DNA of 64,000 nucleotides from assembly GCF_002207765.1 (NCBI RefSeq), contig NZ_BDGJ01000168.1, positions 127,713 through 191,712 of the forward strand. Direction: 5' to 3'. The position numbers and the translations under genes are program-made. The DNA is from Calderihabitans maritimus (lineage in GTDB: Bacteria > Bacillota > KKC1 > Calderihabitantales > Calderihabitantaceae). This document shows positions 36,896 to 45,334 of this stretch, in pieces (the first letter of the stretch is position 1; every line of letters starts with the position of its first letter). Below the pieces are notes generated by a model that saw only the letters and a program-made list of their open reading frames with translations, did no database searches and was not told where the DNA came from.

Positions 36896-36938
36896 TGGAA
36901 AGACAAGCAACATAAAGCAACATTTGCTTGTCTTTCCA
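36896..36938 (+). terminator. Intercistronic hairpin between dctP and dctQ, block B
   Basis: TGGAAAGACAAGCAA and TTGCTTGTCTTTCCA form a perfect 15-bp stem with a 13-nt loop. No U-tract follows, so partial termination or 3' end protection of the dctP message is more likely than full termination. The first TRAP operon has a hairpin at the same place. Confidence 0.78.
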
Positions 36939-36988
36939 CTCCATTTGTATTTTACTATCAGGTTTTTGAGGAACGGGGGTACTTCAGG

Positions 36989-37498
36989 GTGAAAAAGATA
37001 AGCGAAGTTCTAGAAAAGTTAGCCATTTTTTTTACGGTAGCCGCAGTGGCAGTAATGACGTTAATAACTTTCGTCCAAGTAATCACCCGATACGTTTTCG
37101 GATTTTCCCTCACCTGGTCCGAAGAATTTGCTCGATATCTTTTTATCTGGATTACCTTTATTGGAGGAAGCATTGCTTTCAGGCGGTTGCAGTTGACCAG
37201 TATAAATATTATTGTCGATAAATTACCTCAAAAAGCCCGGTTCTGGATCTTGCTGGTAGCAGATCTGCTGGTCGGCGTATTTTTGGTGGTCATTGTAATT
37301 TATGGAATAAAGTTGATTTATTCGCCCGGCGTAGTCAGACAGTTAAGTCCGGCCATGCAAATTCCTATGGGTATTCCGTATATAGCGGTTCCCTTAGGAG
37401 GCTTTTTGATGTTGGTGCATAACATATGCCATATTCTGGATAAGATTGTGCAGATAAAAAGGGGACCTTCTCCTGTCGCTCAGGAGCAGAAAGGGTGA
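36989..37498 (+). CDS. dctQ: TRAP transporter small permease subunit (DctQ family), block B
   Basis: A 169-residue protein with four hydrophobic segments and the DctQ marks FVQVITRYVFGFSLTWSEEF, ARYLFIWITFIGGSIAF and LSPAMQIPMGIPYIAVPLGG. GTG start at 36989. The gap to dctM is 4 bp. Confidence 0.94.
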   Translation: MKKISEVLEKLAIFFTVAAVAVMTLITFVQVITRYVFGFSLTWSEEFARYLFIWITFIGGSIAFRRLQLTSINIIVDKLPQKARFWILLVADLLVGVFLVVIVIYGIKLIYSPGVVRQLSPAMQIPMGIPYIAVPLGGFLMLVHNICHILDKIVQIKRGPSPVAQEQKG

Positions 37499-37502
37499 AA
37501 TC

Positions 37503-38780
37503 ATGCTAGTAGCGGTTGCCTTTGTCCTTTTCTTCGTCATTGGCATACCCGTCGTTTTTGTGTTAGGCCTAACCGGGCTGGTGCATATTTTATTGTCAGG
37601 TGAGACTGCCTTTATGATGCAGATCCCTCGTAAACTCTTTAACGCTATTGATAATTTTAATTTAATGGCTATTCCCTTCTTTATGCTGGCGGGAGAACTG
37701 ATGAATCATGGTGGAATAGCCGACCGCTTGATCCGATTAGCTAAGATCTTCGTCGGGCGTGTGCGAGGTGGTTTGGCCTATGTAAATATCCTGGCCAGCA
37801 TGTTGCTTGCTGCGATTATGGGTTCAGCCACGGCTGAAGCTTCGGCCATGAGTTCTATTATGGTTCCGGCCATGGAAAGAGAGGGCTATGACCGGGATTT
37901 CAGCGCAGCAGTTACTGTTGCCGCTTCTATCATGGGGCCGATTATTCCTCCCAGTATGGTCTTTATCATCTATGGGGTCAGTGCGGGGGCGTCTATAGGT
38001 AATCTGTTTTTGGCGGGAATTGTTCCGGGGGTTCTTTTGGCAATTGGGGGTTCGGCAGTGGTTTACTTTGTATCGAAGAAAAGAAATTTCCCCATTCAGT
38101 CTGACAGGATTTCGGCGGCGGAGGCATGGGAAGCAATTAAATCTGCTGCCCCGTCCCTTTTAGTTCCGGTGATCATCGTTGGGGGTATTCTGACGGGGGC
38201 TTTTACTCCGACCGAAAGCGCAGTGATCGCCTCTGCAGTTGCGTTTATTCTTGGATTCTTCTTTTATAAAGAGTTAAAACCTCGGGATATTTTCACTGTC
38301 TTATTGAATACAGGGGTGACTTCGGCGGCCATTATTTTGATAATGTCCACTGCTGGAATCTTTGGCTGGACTTTGGCTATACAGCAGGTCCCGCAGAAAA
38401 TTGCCGAGATGATTCTTTCGGTAAGTAACAATCCTATAGTGGTATTGATACTGATCAATATTTTAATGCTGGTCATCGGGATGTTCATGGAAACGCTGGC
38501 GGCCATTATTATTCTGGTACCGGTATTTCTGCCTATTATTAATTATTTAAATATTGATCCCATCCATTTTGGTTTAGTCATCAGTCTTAATGCGGTAATT
38601 GGGTTAATAACCCCGCCTGTAGGATTGTGTCTTTTCATCGGTTCTTCTATCGGGAAGGTTCCGGTGGAGAGGATCAGCAGGGCAGTTATTCCCTTTGTGG
38701 TTTCTTCTGTGGCAGTTCTATTGATAGTTACTTATTTCCCCGATTTGGTGTTATATATTCCAAGACTGTTCTTTAACTAA
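37503..38780 (+). CDS. dctM: TRAP transporter large permease subunit (DctM family), block B
   Basis: The 425-residue carrier subunit with about twelve hydrophobic segments. DctM markers are NLMAIPFFMLAGELMNHGG, AAIMGSATAEASAMSSIMVP, IIPPSMVFIIYGVSAGASIG, GAFTPTESAVIASAVAFI and GLITPPVGLCLFIGSSIG. Paralog of the protein at 20915. It ends the TRAP operon; a new promoter follows. Confidence 0.95.
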   Translation: MLVAVAFVLFFVIGIPVVFVLGLTGLVHILLSGETAFMMQIPRKLFNAIDNFNLMAIPFFMLAGELMNHGGIADRLIRLAKIFVGRVRGGLAYVNILASMLLAAIMGSATAEASAMSSIMVPAMEREGYDRDFSAAVTVAASIMGPIIPPSMVFIIYGVSAGASIGNLFLAGIVPGVLLAIGGSAVVYFVSKKRNFPIQSDRISAAEAWEAIKSAAPSLLVPVIIVGGILTGAFTPTESAVIASAVAFILGFFFYKELKPRDIFTVLLNTGVTSAAIILIMSTAGIFGWTLAIQQVPQKIAEMILSVSNNPIVVLILINILMLVIGMFMETLAAIIILVPVFLPIINYLNIDPIHFGLVISLNAVIGLITPPVGLCLFIGSSIGKVPVERISRAVIPFVVSSVAVLLIVTYFPDLVLYIPRLFFN

Positions 38781-38785
38781 AATTT

Positions 38786-38814
38786 TTGACATTTCAGAAG
38801 GATATTTATAATTT
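38786..38814 (+). promoter_or_regulatory. Promoter of the second XRE-cupin/dehydratase operon
   Basis: TTGACA (38786-38791) is followed by TATAAT at 38807 (15-bp spacer) or TAATTT at 38809 (17-bp spacer). Good hexamers; the spacing choice is uncertain. Confidence 0.55.
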
Positions 38815-38876
38815 AGGTAGAAATTATACAACTAAGAAATAAAAAAATTATTTATAGTTTAAAAAGGAGAGGACAT

Positions 38877-39413
38877 GTGACTACATTTGGACAGAGACTT
38901 CGGCAGTGTCGATTGGAAAAAGGATTAACTTTACAGGAAGTGGCACAAAAAACCGGTCTATCTTTAAACTATCTGTCCAGGGTGGAAAATGACAAGGTAA
39001 ACATTACAATAAGTACCTTGCTTAAACTGGCGAAATGCTATCAGAAAAATCCCGCAAGCTTTTTCAGTGATTCTTTTAGCAACGCAGTAAGACTGGTTAG
39101 AAAAAAAGAGCGGCATAGCTTGGGACTTGATCGAGGCGCAGAGCTCCAGGTACTGTTGGTAGACGATGCCCAGAGTTTAGAAGTGCTTAAGATTGATCTT
39201 GAACCCGGCAACGAAAGCGCTGAGATGTCCTACCCGGGTGAAACATTTATTGTAGTAACAAAAGGGAAACTTACCGTTGTTGTAGACGACGAAGAGTATG
39301 TGTTGCAGGAGGGTGACTCCCTAAGGTTTGAGGGTGGCATTACCCATCAGTGGAAGAATGCTGATGAGCATTCGGTGACTTTTCTTGTTATTATGACACC
39401 CTCTAAAAGCTGA
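38877..39413 (+). CDS. XRE-family regulator with C-terminal cupin domain (copy 2)
   Basis: A 178-residue paralog of the protein at 33811, with the same domain order: helix-turn-helix (GQRLRQCRLEKGLTLQEVAQ, NYLSRVENDKVNITISTLLK) then cupin (YPGETFIVVTKGKLTVVV, QEGDSLRFEGGITHQW). The two share most helix-turn-helix residues, so they may bind related sites, while the cupin parts differ more and may sense different ligands. GTG start at 38877 with AAAGGAG upstream. The next gene begins 27 bp downstream, so the regulator heads the dehydratase operon. Confidence 0.92.
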   Translation: MTTFGQRLRQCRLEKGLTLQEVAQKTGLSLNYLSRVENDKVNITISTLLKLAKCYQKNPASFFSDSFSNAVRLVRKKERHSLGLDRGAELQVLLVDDAQSLEVLKIDLEPGNESAEMSYPGETFIVVTKGKLTVVVDDEEYVLQEGDSLRFEGGITHQWKNADEHSVTFLVIMTPSKS

Positions 39414-39440
39414 AAATCAGGTGAAGATGGGGGTTTAAAC

Positions 39441-40673
39441 ATGGCACAGGAAAGTAAAGGTACCAGGCGGTCGGTGAAGTCTCTAGGGGCAACCGCGAAC
39501 ATAGGAAAATTAATCAGGCAGTATTATCAAAAGGCGCACCAAGTGAAGGCTGAAGGGAAACCGGTGGCATGGATTACGGCCATCGATCCTATTGAGATTT
39601 GTTATGCTATGGATGTTTATCCTGTACTCCCGGAAAATTTTGCCGCAGTATGTTCTGCCCGGCAGGTAGCCCCCGAAATGATTGAAGCTGCTGAAGGCGA
39701 GGGCTACTCTAACGATCTTTGTTCTTATGCCCGAATTTGTCTGGGAAGCCTTTTTGGCAACCCAGGCCCATGGGGAGGAATGCCGGAGCCTGACATGCTA
39801 ATTGTATCCCGCAACGCCTGTACCACGCATGTGAAATGGTGGGAAGCGATGGCCCGGCACCTGAAAAAACCGTTGTTTGTAATAGATATGCCTCTACAAA
39901 TCACTGACAGGAAGTACGAAGATGACAATCCGCAGGACCTAAAGTATATTAAGGCCCAACTGATGGATCTAATTGCCTTTTTAGAGGAGAATACCGGGCG
40001 AAAATTGGATGAGGACAAACTGAGAAAGACTGCAGCGTTGTCGGACCGGGCGAGCCAGCTATGGAATGAAATTCTGGAATATCGCAAAACAGTGCCGACG
40101 CCTATGAGCGCTGCGGACTCTTTCACCGACATTTTCCCGATTGTTTGTCTGCCCGGGACGCAGGAAGCTGTAGACGCTTACGAGCAGTTATGCCGGGAAG
40201 TGGCGGAAAGAGCAAAGAAGAAGAAAGGCGTCCTGCCTGAAGAGCGTCACCGTTTATTATGGGATAATATACCTTTATGGTATAACCTTGGCCTTTACAA
40301 CTACTTTGAAGAACGTGGTTCAGTATTTGTGATTGAAAGTTACAGCACTACATGGTCTGGAAGAGTGGACCCGGATGATCCGCTAACCGGATTGGCCAGA
40401 AAATGTTCCAAAATCTGGTTAAATTCCAGTCTAGAAATAAAAATCAACAATACGCTTAAACTTGCCAGGGAATATCACGTCGACGGGGCCATCCTTCATT
40501 CCAACCGCAGTTGCAAATCGTATTCCATTGGACAGGTGGATATTCAGAACGCCCTCAAAGAGCATTTAGGTATTCCTTCGATAATCTTAGAAGCCGACAT
40601 GGCAGACGTGGGTAAGTATGCTGATGGCCCCGTCAAAACCAGGATTGATGCTTTCCTGGAGCTTCTAGACTGA
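39441..40673 (+). CDS. 2-hydroxyacyl-CoA dehydratase / benzoyl-CoA reductase family subunit (larger)
   Basis: A 410-residue subunit of the radical dehydratase/BCR family, which uses a [4Fe-4S] cluster and a high-energy electron from an ATP-driven activase. Three cysteines in family positions are visible: DLCSYARICLG, RNACTTHVKWWE and SNRSCKSYSIGQ. The ending ADMADVGKYADGPVKTRIDA is also typical. Whether the enzyme dehydrates a 2-hydroxyacyl-CoA or reduces an aromatic CoA ester cannot be told from the sequence. Its probable partner subunit is encoded at 45335, five genes further on, an unusual separation. ATG start; activase gene 9 bp downstream. Confidence 0.88.
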   Translation: MAQESKGTRRSVKSLGATANIGKLIRQYYQKAHQVKAEGKPVAWITAIDPIEICYAMDVYPVLPENFAAVCSARQVAPEMIEAAEGEGYSNDLCSYARICLGSLFGNPGPWGGMPEPDMLIVSRNACTTHVKWWEAMARHLKKPLFVIDMPLQITDRKYEDDNPQDLKYIKAQLMDLIAFLEENTGRKLDEDKLRKTAALSDRASQLWNEILEYRKTVPTPMSAADSFTDIFPIVCLPGTQEAVDAYEQLCREVAERAKKKKGVLPEERHRLLWDNIPLWYNLGLYNYFEERGSVFVIESYSTTWSGRVDPDDPLTGLARKCSKIWLNSSLEIKINNTLKLAREYHVDGAILHSNRSCKSYSIGQVDIQNALKEHLGIPSIILEADMADVGKYADGPVKTRIDAFLELLD

Positions 40674-40682
40674 GTTTAGGGA

Positions 40683-41477
40683 GTGATTGAACTGGGCTTC
40701 TTTGCAGGAATTGATATAGGGTCACAAACTTCCAAAGCCGTCATAATTAACGAACAAAAAGAAATTGTAAGTCGATGGATTTTAAAAACGGGAGCAGATG
40801 CCAGGGGAGTTGCTGAAAAGATATTTGAGCAGGTACTCAGTCATGTGGGGCTGAGCAAGAAAGATGTGACCTACTGTGTAGGAACCGGCTATGGCCGGGC
40901 AAATATACCTTATGCAGATAAGCAGATTACGGAAATAACCTGCCACGCCAAGGGGGCACTATATTTTTTCCCCGGAGCAAGATCAGTTATTGATGTCGGC
41001 GGTCAAGACAGTAAAGTAATTAAATTAGATAAAAACGGAAAAGTTTTAGATTTTTCTATGAACGAAAAATGTGCTGCAGGAACCGGACGATTTCTGGAAG
41101 TCATGGCCCAAGTATTGGAGATAACCTTGGCGGAAATGGGGAGACTCGCCCTTCAGTCCACTAACAAGATTCATATCAGTAACACCTGTACAGTATTTGC
41201 AGAATCAGAGGTAATTAGTCAAATCCACGCAGGAACTCCTAAGAGCGATATTATCGCTGGCTTATGTGAAGCTATTGTCAGTAGGTTAAAAAACCAGGCC
41301 CATCGATTAAAAATCACCAGGCCGGTGGTAATGACCGGTGGCGTGGCCAGGAATGAGGGTGTCGTGCGTGCCCTGGAGGAAGCTCTCAGTTGCGAAATTC
41401 TGGTTCCTGAAGAACCTCAAATTGCAGGTGCCGTTGGAGCTGCGTTATTGGCTAAAGAACTAAGTGCGAAACTATAA
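40683..41477 (+). CDS. Acyl-CoA dehydratase/reductase activase (HgdC/BcrA-like ATPase)
   Basis: A 264-residue ASKHA-fold ATPase that hydrolyses ATP to push an electron into the dehydratase or reductase. The phosphate loop [13 protein letters not shown], the second motif [12 protein letters not shown], the cluster-binding cysteines in [15 protein letters not shown] and [16 protein letters not shown], and [13 protein letters not shown] are present. The two conserved Cys coordinate a [4Fe-4S] cluster shared across a homodimer. Only one activase is in the operon, which fits the HgdC arrangement better than the two-ATPase class I benzoyl-CoA reductase. Start GTG 40683; the AGGGAG site overlaps it, so the in-frame CTG at 40692 is an alternative. 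Confidence 0.93.
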   Translation: MIELGFFAGIDIGSQTSKAVIINEQKEIVSRWILKTGADARGVAEKIFEQVLSHVGLSKKDVTYCVGTGYGRANIPYADKQITEITCHAKGALYFFPGARSVIDVGGQDSKVIKLDKNGKVLDFSMNEKCAAGTGRFLEVMAQVLEITLAEMGRLALQSTNKIHISNTCTVFAESEVISQIHAGTPKSDIIAGLCEAIVSRLKNQAHRLKITRPVVMTGGVARNEGVVRALEEALSCEILVPEEPQIAGAVGAALLAKELSAKL

Positions 41478-41502
41478 ATTATCTGGGAAAGGGGGGGGAG
41501 CA

Positions 41503-42690
41503 ATGACGGTTCCTGTTATCGTGAGTGGCGTGCGTACTCCCATCGGGTCCTTCGGTGGCTCACTGGCAAGTCTCACGGCTGTTCAGTTAGGGGAAGTAGT
41601 AGTACGAGAAGCGTTGGCCAGAGCGAATATCGAAGCTGGAGAAGTTGATGAAGTAATTTTAGGAAATGTTTTTCAAGCAGGAGTGAGGGCTAACCCGGCG
41701 CGACAGGTAGCAGTAAAGGCAGGGCTTCCTGTAGAAGTGCCGGCCCATACTACCAATAAACAATGCGCTTCAGGGATGAAGGCAGTCACTTTGGCCGCTC
41801 AGGCCATCCGCTGTGGAGATGCTGACGTGGTTGTCGCCGGTGGTACGGAAAGTATGAGCAACGTCCCTTATCTCCTTCTAGGAGCCCGCTGGGGATACCG
41901 AATGGGCGCAGATAAACTTTACGACAGCATGCTATGGGATGGTTTAGTATGCGCCATAAAAGATATTCACATGGGTGTTACCGCTGAAAATGTTGCTGAA
42001 AAATACGGGATATCGCGGGAGGAACAGGATCAACTGGCTTTAGAGAGTCACCTGAGGGCATTGCGCGCTATTGAAGAGGGAAAGTTTAGAGAGGAAATCG
42101 TACCGGTAAAAGTGACATTGCGGAAAGGCGGAGAAAAAGTAGTTGAAACTGATGAACATCCCCGCAAGGACATTAGTTTAGAAAAGCTCCGAGCATTGAA
42201 ACCGGTATTTAAACCAAACGGGACAGTCACTGCAGGTAATGCATCGGGAATAAACGACGGAGCTGCGGCATTAGTGTTGATGAGTGAAAAGAGGGCTTTA
42301 AATTTAGGAGTTAAACCGATGGCCAGAATAGTTTCCTATGCTGCAGCGGGAGTGGACCCGGCCATAATGGGTATTGGACCTGTTGAAGCGGTCCGTAAAG
42401 CACTAAGAAAAGCAAATCTATCTCTGGAGCAGATTGATCTAATCGAATCCAATGAGGCTTTTGCCGCTCAAGCCATAGCGGTGGCCAGGGAATTAAATTT
42501 TGATATGAATAAAGTTAATGTTAATGGAGGTGCCGTTGCACTAGGTCATCCAGTAGGTTGTACCGGCGCGAGGATCATTGTCACTCTGCTCTATGAAATG
42601 AAAAGGAGAAAAGCCAAGTTCGGTTTGGCTACCCTATGTATAGGCGGAGGGCAGGGCCTGGCTGTAATTGTGGAACTTTTAGATTTTTAA
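41503..42690 (+). CDS. Acetyl-CoA acetyltransferase (thiolase)
   Basis: A 395-residue thiolase that cleaves 3-oxoacyl-CoA with CoA or condenses two acetyl-CoA. The acylated Cys is in [14 protein letters not shown] (about residue 89), the active His in [15 protein letters not shown], the second Cys in [12 protein letters not shown], and NEAFAAQA is present. ATG 41503 is chosen because a run of GGGGGGGGAG precedes it; the frame opens at 41464, before the activase stop, without a site. In context it would finish a beta-oxidation sequence. Gene name not assigned because chain-length specificity is unknown. Confidence 0.94.
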   Translation: MTVPVIVSGVRTPIGSFGGSLASLTAVQLGEVVVREALARANIEAGEVDEVILGNVFQAGVRANPARQVAVKAGLPVEVPAHTTNKQCASGMKAVTLAAQAIRCGDADVVVAGGTESMSNVPYLLLGARWGYRMGADKLYDSMLWDGLVCAIKDIHMGVTAENVAEKYGISREEQDQLALESHLRALRAIEEGKFREEIVPVKVTLRKGGEKVVETDEHPRKDISLEKLRALKPVFKPNGTVTAGNASGINDGAAALVLMSEKRALNLGVKPMARIVSYAAAGVDPAIMGIGPVEAVRKALRKANLSLEQIDLIESNEAFAAQAIAVARELNFDMNKVNVNGGAVALGHPVGCTGARIIVTLLYEMKRRKAKFGLATLCIGGGQGLAVIVELLDF

Positions 42691-42711
42691 AAAGAGGGGA
42701 GGAGGGATTGG

Positions 42712-42897
42712 ATGAAGGTTGAGTTGGAAGAAATTATCAAAAAGTTAGAACAGGTTAACGCCCTTCTGGCGGAACTGGAACAATTGGCTATTGAAAAGAA
42801 AATACCGTTTCTTGAGCGAAATGTCCACAAAGCTCAGGCCCCCATCCAAGTTGCCTTAAGTTCCTGTGGAAAGCCTATCTGCGAATACGAGCAGTAA
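42712..42897 (+). CDS. Small helical protein, unknown
   Basis: A 61-residue protein with a helical, leucine-rich first half (IIKKLEQVNALLAELEQLAI) and a second half with two cysteines, SSCGKPICEYEQ at the C-terminus. No family recognised. It sits 21 bp after the thiolase gene and 15 bp before a PaaK-like ligase gene, so it belongs to the operon. ATG with GGGGAGGAGGG upstream. The C-terminal C-x4-C could bind metal or be an interaction tail; that is speculation. Confidence 0.62.
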   Translation: MKVELEEIIKKLEQVNALLAELEQLAIEKKIPFLERNVHKAQAPIQVALSSCGKPICEYEQ

Positions 42898-42912
42898 TGG
42901 GGAGGGGATAAA

Positions 42913-44382
42913 GTGTACTTACCTTTTCTGGGGAGAGAAGGAAAGATTCCACCGTTTTTACGGCGAGCGGGAAGGAAAGAGGACAGTTATAACAAATACT
43001 GGAATCCATATATTGAAACCCTTTCCTTAAAAGAAATAAGAGAGATTTCATTCCGCAAACTGCAGGCTCAGCTTAAATGGCTGTATGAAAATAATAAGTT
43101 TTACAGGCAACTTTGGGACAAGCTGAAGATATCCCCTGACGATATTAAAACTCCGGACGATGTAAGACGTTTACCGATCATGACGCGTCGGACGGGGGAG
43201 CTACCTCAATTTGTGCAACTGGAAGCGGAGTTAGAGAGACTTTATTCTTTGGATAAAGAGTCTCCTAACTATAAGTGGCAATATGGTGATTTTTGTACTT
43301 GGGGTGACCGACCAGAACTTTTAGCCCAGCACCGCCAAACTTCCGGAACCACTGGTGGTACACCGGCACGTATGGGAGATACCATGCGCGACTGGGAATA
43401 TGCGCAGGAAGGTTGGTGTATTGCTCACTGGGCCCAAGGAATTCGGCCTTATGATATGGCCACCTGGTTTGCTAGCTACGGTCTATTCATTATGTGGGTA
43501 TCCTTCTATAGCATGGAAAAGATGGGTGCTCAAATGATCCCCGCAGGTGGAATGGATACCAAAACTCGTATTAATATGTTGACCCGTGTACCCATCACCG
43601 TACTTTGTACTACTCCTACTTATGCTGCCTACATAGTCGACGTAGCTGAGGAAATGGGGGTCGACCTTAGAGAGGAAACCTCGGTGCGCATAATCACCAT
43701 GGCCGGTGAGCCTCTGACCCAATCGGCCAAGAAGAAGATTGAAACCGGCTGGGGAGCGAGAGCATATGATACTTATGGCTCCACGGAGACAGGCTTGGTT
43801 TGGACTTTCGAATGTGCCGATGATTATCCTAGCGGCAATCTCCATGTAATAGAAGACTTAATGTATGTAGAGGTTCTTGATCCTAATACTCTGGAGCCAG
43901 TCAAACCGGGGGAACTGGGTGAGGCAGTAATAACTCATCTAGGACGTTCATCAACACCGGTAGTCAGGTTTAGGACGCATGACCTTGTTCGCGTAACCGA
44001 AGAGCCTTGTAAGTGTGGTAGAGGTTATGCTCGGTTCATTGGTGGTGTACTGGGTCGTTCCGACGATATGTTTAAGGTGAAAGGCACTATGGTATTTCCT
44101 AGCTTAATTGAAAATGTAGTGCGAAAATTTAAAGAAGTTGATGAGTTTCAAGTGATAGTAGAGGATGCTCCATCCGGAGTAGGTAAAGTTTTCCGGTTAA
44201 TCATAGACCCGCATCCTTCAGTTTCTCCCAATACTTATGATGAACTCAAAGAACGTATTAGGCAACAGTTTAGAACTGACATCTATGTGCGACCGGAAGA
44301 AGTAGAAATAGTCGCTCCCGGTAGTTTACCCAGGTTTGAACAAAAAGCTAAACGTATAACTTTCGCCAAGAAAGAGAAGTAA
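42913..44382 (+). CDS. Phenylacetate-CoA ligase family protein (PaaK-like), copy 1
   Basis: Adenylate-forming enzyme expected to activate a carboxylic acid to its CoA thioester using ATP. 489 residues. The nucleotide loop is QTSGTTGGTPARM, the second motif YGSTETGLVW, the third RFRTHDLVRV, and the C-terminal hinge region is LGRSDDMFKVKGTMVFPS. A C-x-C-G-R-G segment (EPCKCGRGYARF) matches the zinc-site region common in PaaK proteins. The N-terminus YLPFLGREGK and YNKYWNPYIET are shared with the copy at 48273, so the two arose by duplication. GTG start with GGGGAGG upstream. The acid substrate is unknown; aromatic or short hydroxy acids are both possible. Confidence 0.88.
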   Translation: MYLPFLGREGKIPPFLRRAGRKEDSYNKYWNPYIETLSLKEIREISFRKLQAQLKWLYENNKFYRQLWDKLKISPDDIKTPDDVRRLPIMTRRTGELPQFVQLEAELERLYSLDKESPNYKWQYGDFCTWGDRPELLAQHRQTSGTTGGTPARMGDTMRDWEYAQEGWCIAHWAQGIRPYDMATWFASYGLFIMWVSFYSMEKMGAQMIPAGGMDTKTRINMLTRVPITVLCTTPTYAAYIVDVAEEMGVDLREETSVRIITMAGEPLTQSAKKKIETGWGARAYDTYGSTETGLVWTFECADDYPSGNLHVIEDLMYVEVLDPNTLEPVKPGELGEAVITHLGRSSTPVVRFRTHDLVRVTEEPCKCGRGYARFIGGVLGRSDDMFKVKGTMVFPSLIENVVRKFKEVDEFQVIVEDAPSGVGKVFRLIIDPHPSVSPNTYDELKERIRQQFRTDIYVRPEEVEIVAPGSLPRFEQKAKRITFAKKEK

Positions 44383-44390
44383 GCCTAAAT

Positions 44391-44410
44391 TTTGATTGGC
44401 GCCAATCAAA
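44391..44410 (+). promoter_or_regulatory. Perfect 20-bp palindrome, candidate operator
   Basis: TTTGATTGGC is followed directly by its reverse complement GCCAATCAAA, between the ligase stop (44382) and the flavoprotein start (44454). With no loop it cannot form a good hairpin, so a dimeric DNA-binding protein is the natural reader. Its owner is unknown. Confidence 0.5.
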
Positions 44411-44453
44411 TTATGAGAGATTTAGAAAAAACAAACAAAAAGGAGGAATTAAG

Positions 44454-45230
44454 ATGGTTCCAAAAATCAAGATATTTGCTATCTGTGGTAGTCCCATAAA
44501 AGGGGGAAATACTGAAACTTTCTTAAAGGAATCATTAAAGGTTTGTGATCAGGTTGAGGGAGTAGAGTATGAATGGGATACTGTAGCAGGGAAAGAGATT
44601 AAAGATTGTAACCAGTGCAACTGGTGCATTACCAAAGCCTATGAAGGAAAATACTGCGCCATTGAAGATGATATGCAACCATGGTTTCCCAAAATTGCCG
44701 ATGCTGATGCTATCATACTGGCGACGCCCGTTTACATTTCCCGTCTCTCCGGATACATGGCAAATGTGCTTGACAGAATGCGTGCCTTCATGTTCGGGAA
44801 CTTCCGAGGCACTTTAAAGAACAAGGTCGGAGCAGCACTTGCCGTGTCCTGGTTGAGAACCGGAGGTATTGAAACAGCGTTACTGAGTATCTACGAAGGA
44901 TTCTTATGTGACGAATTGTTACCTGTGAGCGTTCATCATTCTGGTGCGTTCTATGGGGCTGGAGCCTTTTCCAGTATAGGCGGTACTAGTAAGTTTGATC
45001 CCAAGGATAAATTACAGGTTTTGAAAGATGAATGGGGTTTGAAGCAGGGTAGAGATATTGTCCTGAGAGTAATTGAAGTAGCCAGGATCGTTAAAGCTGG
45101 AAAAGAGGCGCTGGTTAAGAACGGTATAGATCCTCACTTGCTCTCTATCTCCAAAGAGGCCCGTGTCCTGGAAGCCAGAAAGAACCTAGCCCTGTCCGAG
45201 GCGCAGTATAAATTGGAGCAAGAAGTTTAA
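44454..45230 (+). CDS. NADPH-dependent FMN reductase / iron-sulfur flavoprotein family
   Basis: A 258-residue flavodoxin-fold protein. The FMN phosphate loop is GSPIKGGNTETFL and the second flavin segment ATPVYISRLSGYMANVLDRM. Between them C-x2-C-x2-C-x9-C (CNQCNWC...C) resembles the compact cluster motif of iron-sulfur flavoprotein Isf, so a [4Fe-4S] cluster is likely. It could pass electrons to the dehydratase activase or to an oxidoreductase of the cluster; that is inference. AAAGGAGG precedes the ATG. A clear terminator follows. Confidence 0.86.
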   Translation: MVPKIKIFAICGSPIKGGNTETFLKESLKVCDQVEGVEYEWDTVAGKEIKDCNQCNWCITKAYEGKYCAIEDDMQPWFPKIADADAIILATPVYISRLSGYMANVLDRMRAFMFGNFRGTLKNKVGAALAVSWLRTGGIETALLSIYEGFLCDELLPVSVHHSGAFYGAGAFSSIGGTSKFDPKDKLQVLKDEWGLKQGRDIVLRVIEVARIVKAGKEALVKNGIDPHLLSISKEARVLEARKNLALSEAQYKLEQEV

Positions 45231-45231
45231 T

Positions 45232-45264
45232 TGTTGGTGAGGATTAATCCTCACCAACATTTTA
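45232..45264 (+). terminator. Terminator after the flavoprotein gene
   Basis: TGTTGGTGAGGA and TCCTCACCAACA form a perfect 12-bp stem with a TTAA loop, followed by TTTTA. It probably splits the dehydratase cluster into two transcripts, or limits read-through. Confidence 0.75.
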
Positions 45265-45334
45265 CCTTAATTTTTTACAAAGCTTGTTGCGGAGGTAGGG
45301 ATCAGGAGATTTTCATGGGGAAGGAGTTGAACCA

